DNA of 64,000 nucleotides, taken from Syngnathus acus. Lineage: Eukaryota; Chordata; Actinopteri; Syngnathiformes; Syngnathidae. Each line of letters opens with the position of its first letter. Position 1 is the stretch's first letter. This document shows, piece after piece, positions 49,277 through 62,139 of this stretch. The stretch covers positions 9,374,001-9,438,000 of the forward strand of contig NC_051106.1 of NCBI RefSeq assembly GCF_901709675.1. Direction: 5' to 3'. The position numbers were made by a program, and so were the translations under genes. Below the pieces are notes generated by a model, which worked only from the letters and a program-made list of their open reading frames with translations, was not told the DNA's origin and did not search any database.

Positions 49277-50369
49277 CATGCATGCGAGATCTTGCTGGCC
49301 CATCTGTTCGCATGTTTGAATGCATCGCACGTGCCTGCATGCTCACCTAATAATAATCATAAAATGATTGGTCACACTTTTTAACACACACCATTCTAAT
49401 TACGACGGAACAGTGACATTTATGCAGGTAGAACATGTATTTCTCAAAGTGCACATACTGTGTTGTCCAGTAAATTGGATGACTGTTAACGCTTTGTACC
49501 TCTGGACTACACGAAGACTAGTTTCACATGTGACTAGCAAGTTCCAAAGCTTCACCCCTAAACATACTACAGCGTTGTTTGTATTTATTGCCTCTGCTCA
49601 CACAAACCACCTTGCCCATAATAAGGATTCTTCCGTTGGGGATGATTCATATGCATATATTAGCTTTAGTGTGCATCCCACATACATGACAGAACATTTG
49701 TTTAATGATCTCTCGTTATATACCGGCAGTGTTTGTCGCTCTGCTGTATGCAAGGCCCGACAACAGACACGCACGTAAAACAAGGATTCACGTGTGCACT
49801 TTGACCAAACATGCAGCCTCTCATATAATCCCTGTTTGTCCAACACAAACATACACAGTCATCCAATGGCGGTACATTATCACATGTGATCCCCCTGTCA
49901 TGCGTTAGGTTGGAGGACATGGCCGGCTGGTGTGTTTGTGTGCGTGACTGGCGGGCCACACCTGTCAAGAGTATTCCACAGGCTGGGTTCTGATTCTATC
50001 TGACATCCTGGCTGCTATGGTAGAACGCGCGTGTGCGTGTGCGTGTTCGTGACCATTTGAATGAGTCACTGTTATGCCTCCGCTGTTCTGCTCCCCCAGA
50101 GGACCCTGTCTGACTGGTAGTTTCATTTGTCGATGTGTCTTTGTCACGTGTGTTCGGCCTCTATTAACAGCTGGCTTCATACTTGCAGGAGAAAAAAAAA
50201 AATGTGTTCAACCATCAGAAGTGTTTGTACCATGCCTGTGCAACACAACCCAATCCATGATGCCCTCAAACTCTTTTTGCATTGTGCATTTTTTTATTTT
50301 TCCACACGGCAACCTTCAGACAAATACCTTGAGCCAAAATGATTCATTGTAGTGTTGAATTTTCTGCTT

Positions 50370-50600
50370 TAACCTCCCGCACATCACGTAGCCAATAGAT
50401 CTAGCTCCCTGGTTGCTCTCAGACGTCATTCTTCAATTATGGCCGCCATCGTCCAAGTATTGTGAAGCAGTTGTACCCTCCAGTGATTTTCAGCAGCACA
50501 TGCGCTTGGCTGAAATATTCAGCCGGGCTCCCAACATTACCTTGCATGTATAATTACCGGATATGCTGCCTGCTGCTGATAACTCTCCCAAACAATGTTT
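50370..50600. promoter_or_regulatory. Candidate conserved non-coding element
   Basis: The segment contains TCACGTAGCCAATAGATC, TCTCAGACGTCATTCTTCAA (CRE-like ACGTCA), TTATGGCCGCCATCG (YY1-like GCCGCCAT) and GTATAATTACCGG. No alignment could be made. Confidence 0.27.
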
Positions 50601-53364
50601 GAAGGGAGGAGGGGGCAATGAATCCCCAATGAAGTGTGAAGAAGACTGATTAAAATTGCCATGGTCAAAAGCCAGCACACCAATGTGTTCTGCTCTTGTG
50701 GGCCAGGGGAGATGTGAAGACGGGCTCTGCTGTGCTCTCTGTGCTTTGGAAATGTTTATTTATTATTATTTTAGGCTGTTTTTTTTTTTTTTTATTACCT
50801 TCATTTATTATTCCATTCAGAGTTTGGCCATGTTTGGCATTTTCAAACACATTATATATTCAGAGAAATGAGCAATGATCAAGAAAACTAGTTTTCAGCG
50901 TTTGGTTTTGCAACTTACAGTTCAAAGTGCAGTCTAAGTGTGTGCATGGGAGCAGTTTTGATTCTTTTGGTATCTTTTTAGACAGGCACAGCTAGAAAAG
51001 GGTTGTTTGCGCCGTTGTGGGAGTGAACATTTCCTTTGCTTTTTGGTGACTGGTTAGCAAGGTTACAGACTCACTATATATGTATGTATGTATTTGTGTG
51101 TGTGTTTTTTGCAATACCTATAATAACATAATTTACCTTTTTTTTTCAGTTCTTTCGTTCAGCACGCATCGAAATTTGGATTCTATAGCACTGCGTTGAG
51201 TGTCATTCCAGGTCATTTTCTTTAAAGGACTTATCCCTTTACTTTCCCCACTATGGCCTTTCTGATCCAAATGTCTGCGTGTGTGTTTGTGTGTACGAAA
51301 GCCCAGGCGCCTGGGAGCCTATTTGCAGGCGGGAGGGAGGACTGGATGGCGTGTGGGCGTCAAGCTCAGGGCACCTAATTACAGCAACGTCTCCCACAGC
51401 CTGCCTGCGTCTCCCTCAGCTCCCCCCATGTTTGGGTCCCCGGCAGAGTCACATGATACGCACCCCTTATCTCTGAAGCTTTGGTCTCGGGAGGACCCTA
51501 CCTTAGCACAAAGCAGCGCCACAACTGATTAGCCAGCTTAAATGAGATCCCCAGCTAGTCGGCGAGATGTTCATTCTCTTTGTTGACAGTTGTCGTTTAG
51601 CTTCTTAGCCTAATCCGTGGATTTCTATATGATATCTTCAAAAACATCTTTAGGGACCTCATTTGGGCTATGTGGGCAATCTGGCCAATTGTGCATCCCT
51701 GGCCAAATAGCATCAAGAGTGGGCTTTTTCTATGATCTGTTTCATTCTATTGATATACTGCGGATGTACAGTTCAATAATTGCTGGTTATTAGGGAGCTT
51801 TCTGGAAGAGGCTGTTTTCCTGCCCAAAAGGACAGCAGCAGCTTGCTTTCATCTCATTTCAGAGGATGAAAATGCAGAGAGACAATGTGGGGGGAAAAAA
51901 TGGGGATGGCTGCCTATAATGGAAATTAGTTATTCATTTACTTGAGCATTTTCCAATAGTAGAATAGATACAGTGGTTACAATTGAGGACACTGCATGAT
52001 GCTTTTGTGGTGTCTACCCAATTAATGGCTGAGAAGTTGCAAAGCAAGAGACGGACTTTGTTGGAAGGAGAGGGGAAGAAACAAAGGCTGACACAGATAA
52101 CATCCATCAGTGTGGCAGCAACATGGCCAGGTTTATCATTCTAAAAAGAGGGATACCCACACGCCCCTCCCATCTCCTCTCTCGCTTTTAGCATTCTCTT
52201 CCAAAAGCTGGGAACCAATAAGTGGGCCAACCCACATCAGGGACTTAGCTATCTGGCTGCAGAGGACTTTGAATGAATGTGCGCATAGCAAGATGCGTGC
52301 TTCATGTGGGAATGACTGTAAACACACGCAGAGGTGTCAGAGAGAAGAAAGACACAAAACCAGATAGATGGGCTTCCCTCTGCGCGCCACACCGTTTCAT
52401 GGGAAATGTTTTAATCCGATGTTACAAAGGGAACGCTATTTCGGCGTTACACGGAGAATAGAAATGCTGGAGTTATCATATAACAAAGCATACACCGTAC
52501 AGAAATTGACCAAACAATTGAGGTTAACGAACATCGTATTTAGTTTGGCCTGGCCTGACTCTCCCCCGTAGATTGGAAAGGCTGGATCACACGGGAAAGA
52601 AAATTGTGCCTGAATTGTGTCACTTCAAAAATAAATTGTAAATCCAGCCCGAAATATACTTCACTTTGAGCCCTCGTAATTATCACTTCTCTGTACGTGC
52701 TAAATGAACAGTGGCTAGTTGCTCTTTTCTTTATGGAGCTGTGTGACATGCTTTTTTTTTTCCTCCTTCACCTGTGGACAACAATGCAAGGAAAAAGCCA
52801 AATAACACTAGCAACCAACAGCACACGGGTTCTATTTCAAAAACCTATGCGTAATTTCCATGACCAGTGCACCATGCATTCTTGTTCCTCCTCCATCTGT
52901 CTCTCGTTCCCTCTCTGCCTCGCCCCTATTCTTTTGTTCTAGGTCCATTAAAGTTGTCCTTGACGAGCGAGCGAGTGTATTGCAGCCTTTAGTTGAGAGG
53001 AGCCATTCAAAGCCTCCTTTGCGCGCCTGTTGTGGCAAGAATAGGGGCGGAGAGACGTCCAAATGGGATCGTGTCAAAATAGAAGAGAAAGCCTTTTTCA
53101 ATTGAGCAAACACCTTCCACAAACCACATTGAGCTGTGAATGAGACAGGATTATAGTTAGAGGAGGATAATGTGGAAGTTCTAGGGCTCTCGGAATCTTG
53201 TTTGGACAAACAGTAAATAAAATACACCGTTTAACTAGGGGCTCGTTATGTTAGTACGTATATTTGTTTTTTTTCTCCCTCTGGTTGCGGCTCATTGGTC
53301 AAATGTGAAAATTGAACTTGGTTGAGGACCATTCTAAACAGACCTAGAGGTGTGTTTCTTAGAC

Positions 53365-53460
53365 CTTGGGTGTCAAAATCTGGCCTGTGGGCCAAATTTG
53401 GACCGCAGTGTCATTATAATTGGCCCGCAAAGACAAATTGTGCATCGAATGATGTTTTAT
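53365..53460 (-). mobile_element. hAT-like element, inverted fragment
   Basis: GGGTGTCAAAATCTGGCCTG, then GGCCCGCAAAGACAAATTGT, is the reverse-strand counterpart of the distal part of the 18326-18654 family. The other terminus is not visible. Confidence 0.75.
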
Positions 53461-53559
53461 TTTCAAATGATTCATGTCCATTCAAAATAGGGTGAGGAGT
53501 TCATGTTTGGACTTTTTTATAAAGCACCTTGACACAAAGCAAAAAAAAACCAAAAAACA

Positions 53560-53905
53560 GATGGCACGCTAGCAGGTAAAGAGGCAGATATATAGGTGGG
53601 AAAGCAAACAGATGATGAATAGACAAGCGGCCAGTCGGGCAGATTGGCCGAGCGCCGGACAGCCTGGCTGCTTTCCGGCAGGCAGAGAACCATTGGCCAG
53701 AAATTGTCGCTGGCAGGCGGACGTGCAGATGGACAGAGACGGAGACACAAAAGCAGAGGGATAATGGAGGAAGAGAGATAGACAGGCTGGCTGGACCAAA
53801 GACAGGAAAGCAGAGCTGCAGACATGCACCATTGCTAGCAGGACAGGCAGTTGGCGGAAGGAGACGCAGGGACAGCAAATGCCTTTGGCAGAGCGGGCGA
53901 GCCAG
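53560..53905. repeat. Degenerate GGCAGA/GACAGG-rich low-complexity tract
   Basis: Loosely repeated CAGGCAGA, GACAGG and GGCAGAT phrases run over about 340 bp, with long stop-poor frames on the minus strand. The frames arise from the biased composition. This is most likely an old, decayed tetranucleotide satellite. Confidence 0.55.
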
Positions 53906-55723
53906 CTAGCCTGAAATAGAGATGCAGAGAGGGAGAGAGAGGATGAGGTCAGAGCACGCTTGGCTGGCTGATTGTTGATCTGTGTGGCATTGGGCTGGCA
54001 GAAGATTCTCCTCAGGGACAGAGCAGCTCCACACAGCCTCCCTCTTTTGCTCCTCCTACAGCTGGACTGAAAGCTAAGCCTTGGAGGAGACTTTTCGTCC
54101 ACATGCATGTAGCGATTGCTATCGAGTGATGGCCGGGGGTTTTGAAACGGGAACGTTTTTCAGTACCTTCAGTTATCACGGCAGTACTTTGTTAAATATG
54201 TCCATCACCCAATTTGGGGATCAAGCGGCCTCCGAGCATTTTCATATCCTGGACCTTTCTAGCTTTCATTTAAGAAAAACAAAAAACGTTCCTTTACCTA
54301 GTATCAATCATCATATAATTGTGAAAATAATACATATACATATACATGTGTGAAAGAAGTGAGAGGAAGAGAGAGAGCGAGAGAGACGGGTTGGGGGAGT
54401 TTTGCCTTTTGCTGCAGGCGGCAAAGCTGCTCCAAATGTCCATCTGCCGGCTTCACAATCCACCTGAGCCTGCTCACACATGTGCAGATTCACTCACACA
54501 AAAAAAACATGCACACACACTTATGCACACACACATGCAGCTGCGCTCATGTTAACGTATATGCAACCAGGTCATTGTGTATAAATCAGTTTGGAGTCAA
54601 AATTGTTTTTCATCATTTCACATACGATCAGTGTGTAAGAAGTGGCTCAAGTATAATTGCACAAACTCCTCGTATAAACCCCGCAACATATAAGCTTTCT
54701 AATTTGAGCTCCATTGAAGCTTTGGCATCCATTTGCATAAAAACATCCCACCTTTCCAGGAGCTGTCACCTCGCCGTGGCTGCAATATGCAGGGTGATCG
54801 CAACCTAACAAGTTTCTTGACAACCTTCCAAAAATGCACAGATCCATATTTCACAACAGGTGTTATGAAACGTACACTATGTGGGCTAGGCGAAGGAAAC
54901 ACTATGCACAAACCAGACATTTGTATGAGCACACAATTGATTATCTTTGTCCAATGAAAAACCTCAAAGAAGCAAATACTGTCCGATAACGATGTCTTTG
55001 GTGTAACAATATGAGGATGACGAAATATCTTCAAATGATTTTTATTTGTACTGCTTTGGTGTAGGGAAACACTTGCCCGGAATATAATAATGATGCAATT
55101 TGTGATCCTTTGGCCTATAATAATGCATATATTCAAAGCATGTCTCGCTTTTATGAGTATGATCATACTACTTGAAATGAATGACACAATTAGGTGCTTA
55201 CTGGAATGTTGAGCAATAAAATGTTGCTGAAGACCACAGAACAGATGTACTTGACGTGTTTCCTGAACACTCAGCGAATACGAAAGCCGTAACAGATAAT
55301 TCCTCAAAGCGTCATGCTTGATGATGCGCAGAACAACGCAGAGGACAATTAAAATGTTTCAACATTTGTCATCAAGAGATATCTGATCATTTGTTGCCTA
55401 TTCATATATCATATATAACCAAGTAATTCTTTTCTTAATCAGGACAACAGAGAATCTGCTCATTTGAAATCATCTAAAAATGATCTCTGGCTAATGTGAA
55501 TTACGGGGAGATTTCCTTCAAATTGAAACGCGCTCGTGACGCCCGATTCTTCCGACTCACTCTTGAAATTTAGCAGTGAGTGAGGGGGCATTCTCGCACA
55601 ATTCTATTATGCTGTTATTTTTGGTGCCACAGGAGACACTGACTGTGTAGAGACTCCTCAGTGACTAATGTGTTTGTGTGATCAACAGGGGTAGGCTGCC
55701 TCCACACACTTAGACACACGCGC

Positions 55724-55747
55724 GTGTGTGTGTGTGTGTGTGTGTGG
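55724..55747. repeat. (GT)n microsatellite
   Basis: About twelve units, preceded by ACACACGCGC, giving an alternating purine-pyrimidine run with Z-DNA potential. A second tract lies at 55808-55828. Confidence 0.93.
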
Positions 55748-56677
55748 CTGGATTGGAGATGCAATTTGGAGGGTGTGCAGTGTTTTCCTACCTTACCTTT
55801 AAATCGTGCGTGTGTGTGTGTGTGTGTCAGAGAAAAGAGAGATGGCATGTGTGTACAGTAGCTGGGTGTTCTCTCTTTTTCTCTCTCTCATCCTTTCTGG
55901 CTCTCCCCCCTGCAGTGATCAGTGAGTGTTTTTCTTTGTGCGTGTGTGTGCCTGCATTTGTGTGTGCAACTCTGAATGTTAATGACTATGATGCTGAGCG
56001 TTTGCATGCCTCTGTGTTTCACTGCCTATCCTGACATACAGCATTGAAAGTTGTGTGTGTTTGCTTGGCTCTGTTGTCATCCCTGGGTGAAGCCTCAGGA
56101 CAAATGGGGTCATGTGACAGGCAAGCCTCCCTATCTATCTGCAGCCTGCATCATTGGTATTCTAGGTCGACGACACCGGCAGCAATGTGGGTGGGGGACA
56201 AGGAAGGGAAATATACGGCTGCAAAACCAGGAGGCCTATAGTGTAGATTTATCCGGAAGATGAGATGATGTGCCTTTACCAAAACACATAAAAACAGAAA
56301 TTCATTGATTCAACCTTCTGTTGCTTGCAAGCTGGTCTATGATGCCGCACAATTTGTAATGTGAACAAATACCGCTTCTACCGGCCACATGGAGGATGTC
56401 AATATAGGCAGCTGTAGATTTATACAGAGTCATCTTGTCGTTAGCCGTAGCAACATGAACGTTTCCATAATTGAAGACATTTTCTGAACGTGTATTCAGC
56501 TTCCTCGGGAGCGCAACTTTATTATTCACACTATCGCAACCTCCCACCGCCGCTTGTGAAGTCAACGAGAATGAGCGAGGAGAAAGACATGAGAGAAAAA
56601 GTCGAGTTTTGGGATGGGAGAAATCCAAGCAGAGGAGAACAATAGATCTCAGTGCATTTAGACGTGGGTGCTGTTAC

Positions 56678-56701
56678 ACCACACACACACACACACACAC
56701 G
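56678..56701. repeat. (CA)12 microsatellite
   Basis: Essentially uninterrupted CA. Confidence 0.93.
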
Positions 56702-58675
56702 AGTGTATGTCTTCATACAGACATGAATATCTACACAGTACGACATCAGTAAGGATATTCTTGGTCGACTGAGTCAGTGGCACCATGCGTGCTCCGGGTA
56801 GATATAGTAGGCTCCCTCGCTTCTATACATTCTATCCGTCACACTGGGCAAAAAATGAGTCTGTGCTCCTATAGTCTCACCGCTACGGTCCATGCATGAG
56901 AATCACAGGGTGTCTTTGAACATGCGGCTTCTGACAGGCTGCCAGCTGGCTAGTCAGTTTTACTAGTGACTGACTGGTCCTCTGCAAGGCTCAGGTAAAA
57001 AGATTCAAATGGTTTATCACATTTTGATGTATTGCATAGAGAGAATGAAATGTACTGTGCTGTGATTTAAGAAAAAAAAAGATCTTATTTAGTTCCATGG
57101 TTATGCTTGGAGTCATATTCAAGGAGTGAGGGGTGAAGGAGGTTCTGGTAATGATGTGGGCAGCTGAACTTTATTTATAAAATGTGGAGTGGACCAGAAA
57201 GGGGGATTAATATAATCGAGGTTGTTGATGAATGGGCTAAGATGGCCATGGAGTGCTCAACTGTTTTTTTTTTTTCAACCATGTCTGTACTCCTGAAATG
57301 TTTCTTTTATTTGGTCTTGATTAAAACGGCTGCCGAGTGTTGGCCAACCGGAGTCCCCAAGAGCTTGCTTGAAGAAAGAAAAATAAATATGTTGTGTGAT
57401 CTTTAATACGAAATGATGTCCTGTGGCTTTTCCGAGTACAGGCTCTGTCAACTCACTGTACTGTTGCTGCTTGCTCTGATTCATAAACACACTCACACAC
57501 ACAGACACACACATGCTTACTATGTTCGCTTTAGTCCGCTATCTTGGTTTGTGAAGCGAACGAAGGCTTCCCACTCTGATAATCAGCCCCTCATACACAA
57601 GCTGATACACACTTTCACACACCTACTTGCACACACACACAGCAGTGGGAAAGAGAATTGGGATGAGAGAGGGAGGCAGGGAGAGAGAGTGAGGGACACA
57701 GAGAGAGAGAGAGTAATTAAGAGCCTGGCTCTCCCTTGGAAATCAAAAAGAGTGGTCCTCTCTATCTCACTCCGTTTCTCCTCACACTGGTCTGATTGCC
57801 GTCTGGCTTCTCTGCTCACCTGAGTATTCTGCCAGCCGCCGACTAACAATGTATGGCGCTGGCGATGACCCCACTGTGGGTAATTGCACTGTGTCTACCC
57901 CAAAATGTTAGGAGGCAAGACGAAGGGTCGGGATTTCACTCCATTTATACTCGGCTGTGCATGTGTTTTTTTTAAAAGCCATTTTGCCACCAAGTGACAC
58001 GCTTGAGTTTGGCCCTGTTGGCATTACAGATGAGTTTAGGTGCGTCAAGTGGCAGACAAGGACGTCATGTTTACGTGTCACGGCAGTTCAGTCCAGCAGG
58101 TCAAGCACAGCAAGTCAGTTGCGTCCCTCACTTGCTTTTGAATAAAAGAGCAGGTCAAAATGTGGCTTTTACCTCGGTTCACTCTTTCTTATTGATAGGA
58201 GCAGCGAGGTCATAAAGCAGCAGTCCTTTTCAGCACCTGACGGCTTCTTTCACCTTTGTGTCGCCGAGCATACCGCGGCTCAAATGTATTGCGCGCAGCA
58301 GGTACATTCGCTGGATTGGCTGATTGAAAATATGCTTGTAGATCTCTTTGTCAGTTCATCGGAGGGCTGGCTTGAATTTAAGCTGGTAAAATCTAGACTT
58401 TGGAGAGCAATGAGAAAAAAAGAAATGCTCGGCTATCCTCTCAATGAACCCGAGCTGGACTATCTTTCCACCGCTTGAGCTCATTATTATAAAAATGTGT
58501 GGCCCAGAAAAAGAAAATCAAAGGAGTGAGGGGTGACATGAAACATTGTGAAGACATTCAAAGAAACAAGTTAAATGTCCTCACTTCATCTTGGAAACGG
58601 TTCAATATCAATTCTCTTGGGGTTTTGTGGTGCATTTCCCACCTCCCTTCAGGATTCTGATGTGGATTTGAACTC

Positions 58676-58735
58676 AGTCTTATAGTCTGGTGCGACTTAT
58701 CTGTGATTTGTTCTTCATTTTTATGACATTGTATG
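58676..58735. mobile_element. Diverged MITE fragment of the TATAAGTCGCACC type
   Basis: CTTATAGTCTGGTGCGACTT is the reverse complement of a variant of the ACTATAAGTCGCACC motif in the 170-bp MITE. The following GTGATTTGTTCTTCATTTTT fits a related fish element. The termini are lost. Confidence 0.5.
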
Positions 58736-60214
58736 ATCTGTGCATATTCTCTTCTATATAAAAAACTAAGTTGATGTTAAGAAAATATTTTGAGGAAGTA
58801 TTTGAAGAATTGTGGATATGTTTATATTTATATAATTATAAGAGGCCAATTAGTGAAGATTTTGATCTGAATAGAGGAGTGCAAAAAAAAAAGATTGATT
58901 GTTTTTCCTGTTGCATTATATGCTGTATCAGTATTTGTACAGAAGGAAACACTTTTCAGTTTGATATCGTCCCTGTAGTGGGAATTAACACTCAGAGAGG
59001 AGAGATCTCCCCAACAAAGGTAATTCATGAATCATAGTAATTGACCTTTCCTCTGGCCAGCTCTTCTTTTTCTCGCTATTAGTAGAATATGTTTCATTCA
59101 GGTTTTATTGAATGCTTTGTCTTGACTCTCATTTGATGCCAGCAGTACAGTTATTGATTGAAACAGAGCAGTGCGAGGACAAAAAAATGCAAAGGTGCCT
59201 ATCAAGAGAATCAGATGAACCTACCCAAATGATGTTGTTGGATTTGTACACAGGGTCATGCTACAAACACCAAAACACATTTTTATCTGTCCTCTCTGAT
59301 CTTTGTCCTGCACAACACTCAGCAGATCTTTGATATGCAACACAGAGATATGCCAGTCTGACCCTCAACTTGGCCAGAAATCCATCAAACACATGGAAGG
59401 GCTCTGAAAATTGCCAGTTTCATGTGGAACATGATGACATTCAGGCGAAGAAATCATTTCAAGTGCGTGTGTGTCAGTGTGTGTCTCTGTGTGAGAACAC
59501 AGGATATAGAACACAGAGTGAGATTTCATCTCTCTGCCTGTATACATATCTTCTAGAATGTAGGTCAGGCAGCTACAGTCCCTATCAGAGCCTGGGAGAC
59601 GAGGTTTGATTGTGCGTGTGCGTGTGTGAGAGGGAATGCGCATGAATTAAGCATTCCTGTGTACCTCATTGTCCTCAAGTGTCGTATATGCGTTTTATTT
59701 CAATAATGGGTATGGTTTCTGTGAGTTGGTGTGTCTGCCGTGTTTTAAACTCCTGTCATGTACAATACGTGTCACCGGAAATGTGACAGCAGTCATCATC
59801 ACATCTCCCGACACGGAGCGCGGAAAACGTAGCCATTCAAAAGTCTTTCATTGTTGCGTTGGTTTGTGGATGACAGAGCAGCCAGTCTTCCCCGGCCGGC
59901 TATTTGTGGTGTGTTTCCTGGCTTTGATAGATATGGGAGGCCAGAGAAGGTCAGACATGGTACTCCTTATTCTTCCAGGAACACTCATTGAGTTGCAAAC
60001 GCTCACACTCTTGTACAATCCTGCTTTTTTTTTGTTTTGCAACAAAAGAAGAAGATGTGAATAGCTTTGAACATATGTGTTTTCAGCTGTCTGTACATTT
60101 GTGTGTGTTTGAAGGATTGTGTGCGTGTCTATGTGTGTCTGTGTTTGTGTCTTCTCTGTGGGTGTGCCCCCATTGCAGTTGGAGGTCTATTATTCCCTTC
60201 TCTGTGCTGCACAC

Positions 60215-60235
60215 ATCGCTGTCCTTGGTGCTGAA
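60215..60235 (-). promoter_or_regulatory. RE1/NRSE-like (REST-binding) motif, inverted copy
   Basis: On the minus strand the 21 bases are the same as the array motif: left half TTCAGCACC, spacer AA, right half GGACAGCGAT. Similarity to the array continues a little past the motif (GTGCAG then C/T and ACA), so this is an inverted duplicate of part of the unit. It matches the classical RE1 at about 18 of 21 positions. Confidence 0.6.
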
Positions 60236-60708
60236 ACTCGCACACAGGAGCCATGACCAGAATGCCTTGCGTAGATTACACAAAGGCTGCAGCAGGTTGT
60301 GTTGTATTGTATCCATTTCTATTGTCTTTCTTTCAATCCGTCTGCTATTGTCGAAAGCCCCCACGCATTTTTTATTTCGCACATGCAGACCAAAACACCA
60401 GGGGAATGTGGGATGTGTCCTGATTAAGAGTCACAGAGCTGTGATTTGTCATCAGCCCCCACATGAAGACCTTCATCAGAGGACAGAGCCAACACTTACA
60501 CCCTGATTATAATGACCAAGAGGCCAGGATGCCTGTGCCTTGTGAATGAGGGAGGGAGGGAGAGCGACAGAGGGGAGGAGCGGGAGAGACATTTTTCTCT
60601 CTCGGCCACAGATGTAACAGTTTGGACAAAAGTATCGGGACAGCAGCTTCAGAAATGTGAGGATGACAATATAGAGCTTGTTTGTGTTTTATAATTAGAG
60701 CTGCTACT

Positions 60709-60729
60709 TTCAGCACCAAGGACAGCGAT
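60709..60729 (+). promoter_or_regulatory. RE1/NRSE-like motif, array copy 1
   Basis: TTCAGCACC, AA, GGACAGCGAT. Against the classical REST element (TTCAGCACC, AC, GGACAGCGCC) only the second spacer base and the last two bases differ. Half-site spacing is canonical. Confidence 0.62.
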
Positions 60730-60906
60730 ATGTGCAGTACATATGCCTGTGCCTTGAGTGAGAGCGAAGAAGAGCGTTTTTTTTTTCATTTTTCTCTCTC
60801 GGCCACAGATGTAACAGTTTGGACAAAAGTATTGGGACAGCAGCCTACAGAAATGTGAGGATGACATTATAGAGCTTGTTTGTGTTTTTTAATTAGAGCT
60901 GCTACT

Positions 60907-60927
60907 TTCAGCACCAAGGACAGCGAT
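60907..60927 (+). promoter_or_regulatory. RE1/NRSE-like motif, array copy 2
   Basis: The motif is the same as copy 1, 198 bp downstream of it. Confidence 0.62.
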
Positions 60928-61105
60928 ATGTGCAGTACATATGCCTGTGCCTTGAGTGAGAGCGAAGAAGAGCGTTTTTTTTTTTCATTTTTCTCTCTCG
61001 GCCACAGATGTAACAGTTTGGACAAAAGTATTGGGACAGCAGCCTACAGAAATGTGAGGATGACATTATAGAGCTTGTTTGTGTTTTTTAATTAGAGCTG
61101 CTACT

Positions 61106-61126
61106 TTCAGCACCAAGGACAGCGAT
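61106..61126 (+). promoter_or_regulatory. RE1/NRSE-like motif, array copy 3
   Basis: The motif is the same as copies 1 and 2, 199 bp downstream of copy 2. The fourth, truncated unit lacks it. Confidence 0.62.
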
Positions 61127-61648
61127 ATGTGCAGTACATATGCCTGTGCCTTGAGTGAGAGCGAAGAAGAGCGGGTTTTTTTTCATTTTTCTCTCTCGGC
61201 CACAGATGTAACAGTTTGGACAAAAGTATTGGGACAGCAGCCGACAGAAATGTGAGGTAGACAATATAGAGCTCGTTTGTGTTATGTAATCATAACTGTT
61301 TCAAATCTTCTCTGGTGACGGTATCAGTTTGGAAAAAAAAAGTGGTATGGAACATATCCGCTAACAATGTGATACTTTTATCGAATGGTTGTCACAGGTG
61401 TTGCTTGCCCAAAATGGGAACAACAAATGTTTCTGCTTGTGCTTTTTGTGTGACAAAAAGCAAAAATGCGAGTCCCGCTGGTCCAAAGTAGAAGCCCACT
61501 TAACTGCCAACACTTTTTTTTACATACTACACAATCGGCACTCTGCCCACTCACAGCTTGCCCACAGTTGTGTTTGTCCCACGGGAGCAATGATTGTTTT
61601 TCTTTGGAGCTGCTTTGAGATGTGTTGTGAATGACCGTGCGGGCGGGC

Positions 61649-61818
<170 letters not shown>

Positions 61819-62139
61819 AACGACCAGTCTGCAGCTTCCCAATGTGGCTGTAATTTGTTTGTTTGCGCAACATCTGCTTTCCCTCAATACATTCTTTCAA
61901 TTAGCAGCATCTGAGTCAACGAAACAGACAGGCAGGCAGTGTTTGAACGACACCTCTATAGTTTTTTTTTGTTTTTTTTTTATCTACGTCTTCATTTCCT
62001 GGTAGAATATTTGACCTTTTTAACAGAGAGCGACCTCTTTTCCTTTCCCTCTCTTCCCATTTCCTCTCCTTGTGTAACTCTGCGAAGGCTGGAGAGGAAT
62101 GATGGAGGCAGGCACGGATCATTAGCTATATTTGTCCCC

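Larger units (their letters stand above)
60528..61290. repeat. 198-bp tandem repeat, about 3.8 units, RE1-bearing
   Basis: The anchor GATGTAACAGTTTGGACAAA recurs at 60611, 60808, 61007 and 61205, with spacings of 197, 199 and 198. Units two and three are nearly identical apart from a T/G-run difference. The first unit begins imperfectly and the last is cut off after its GTTTGTGTT segment. Each full unit holds, in order, a MITE-like phrase (GGACAAAAGTATTGGGACAG), an AATTAGAGCTG segment, the RE1-like motif, a small hairpin (ATATGT, 5-base loop, ACATAT) and a T-run. Confidence 0.95.

Noticed and set aside
53569-54108. 179-codon minus-strand frame and overlapping frames
   Set aside because: They run through the GGCAGA/GACAGG-rich tract, whose composition lacks stop codons. 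Ser/Leu/Cys-rich with no family resemblance.
54699-55307. Longest open frame of the window (202 codons, minus strand)
   Set aside because: No recognisable domain, no splice or promoter context, and hydrophobic low-complexity stretches such as runs of Ile. A frame of this length is expected by chance in 64 kb. A protein search would settle it.
58227-58245. TTCAGCACC half-site followed by TGACGGC
   Set aside because: Only the left half of an RE1 is present; the right half does not match.
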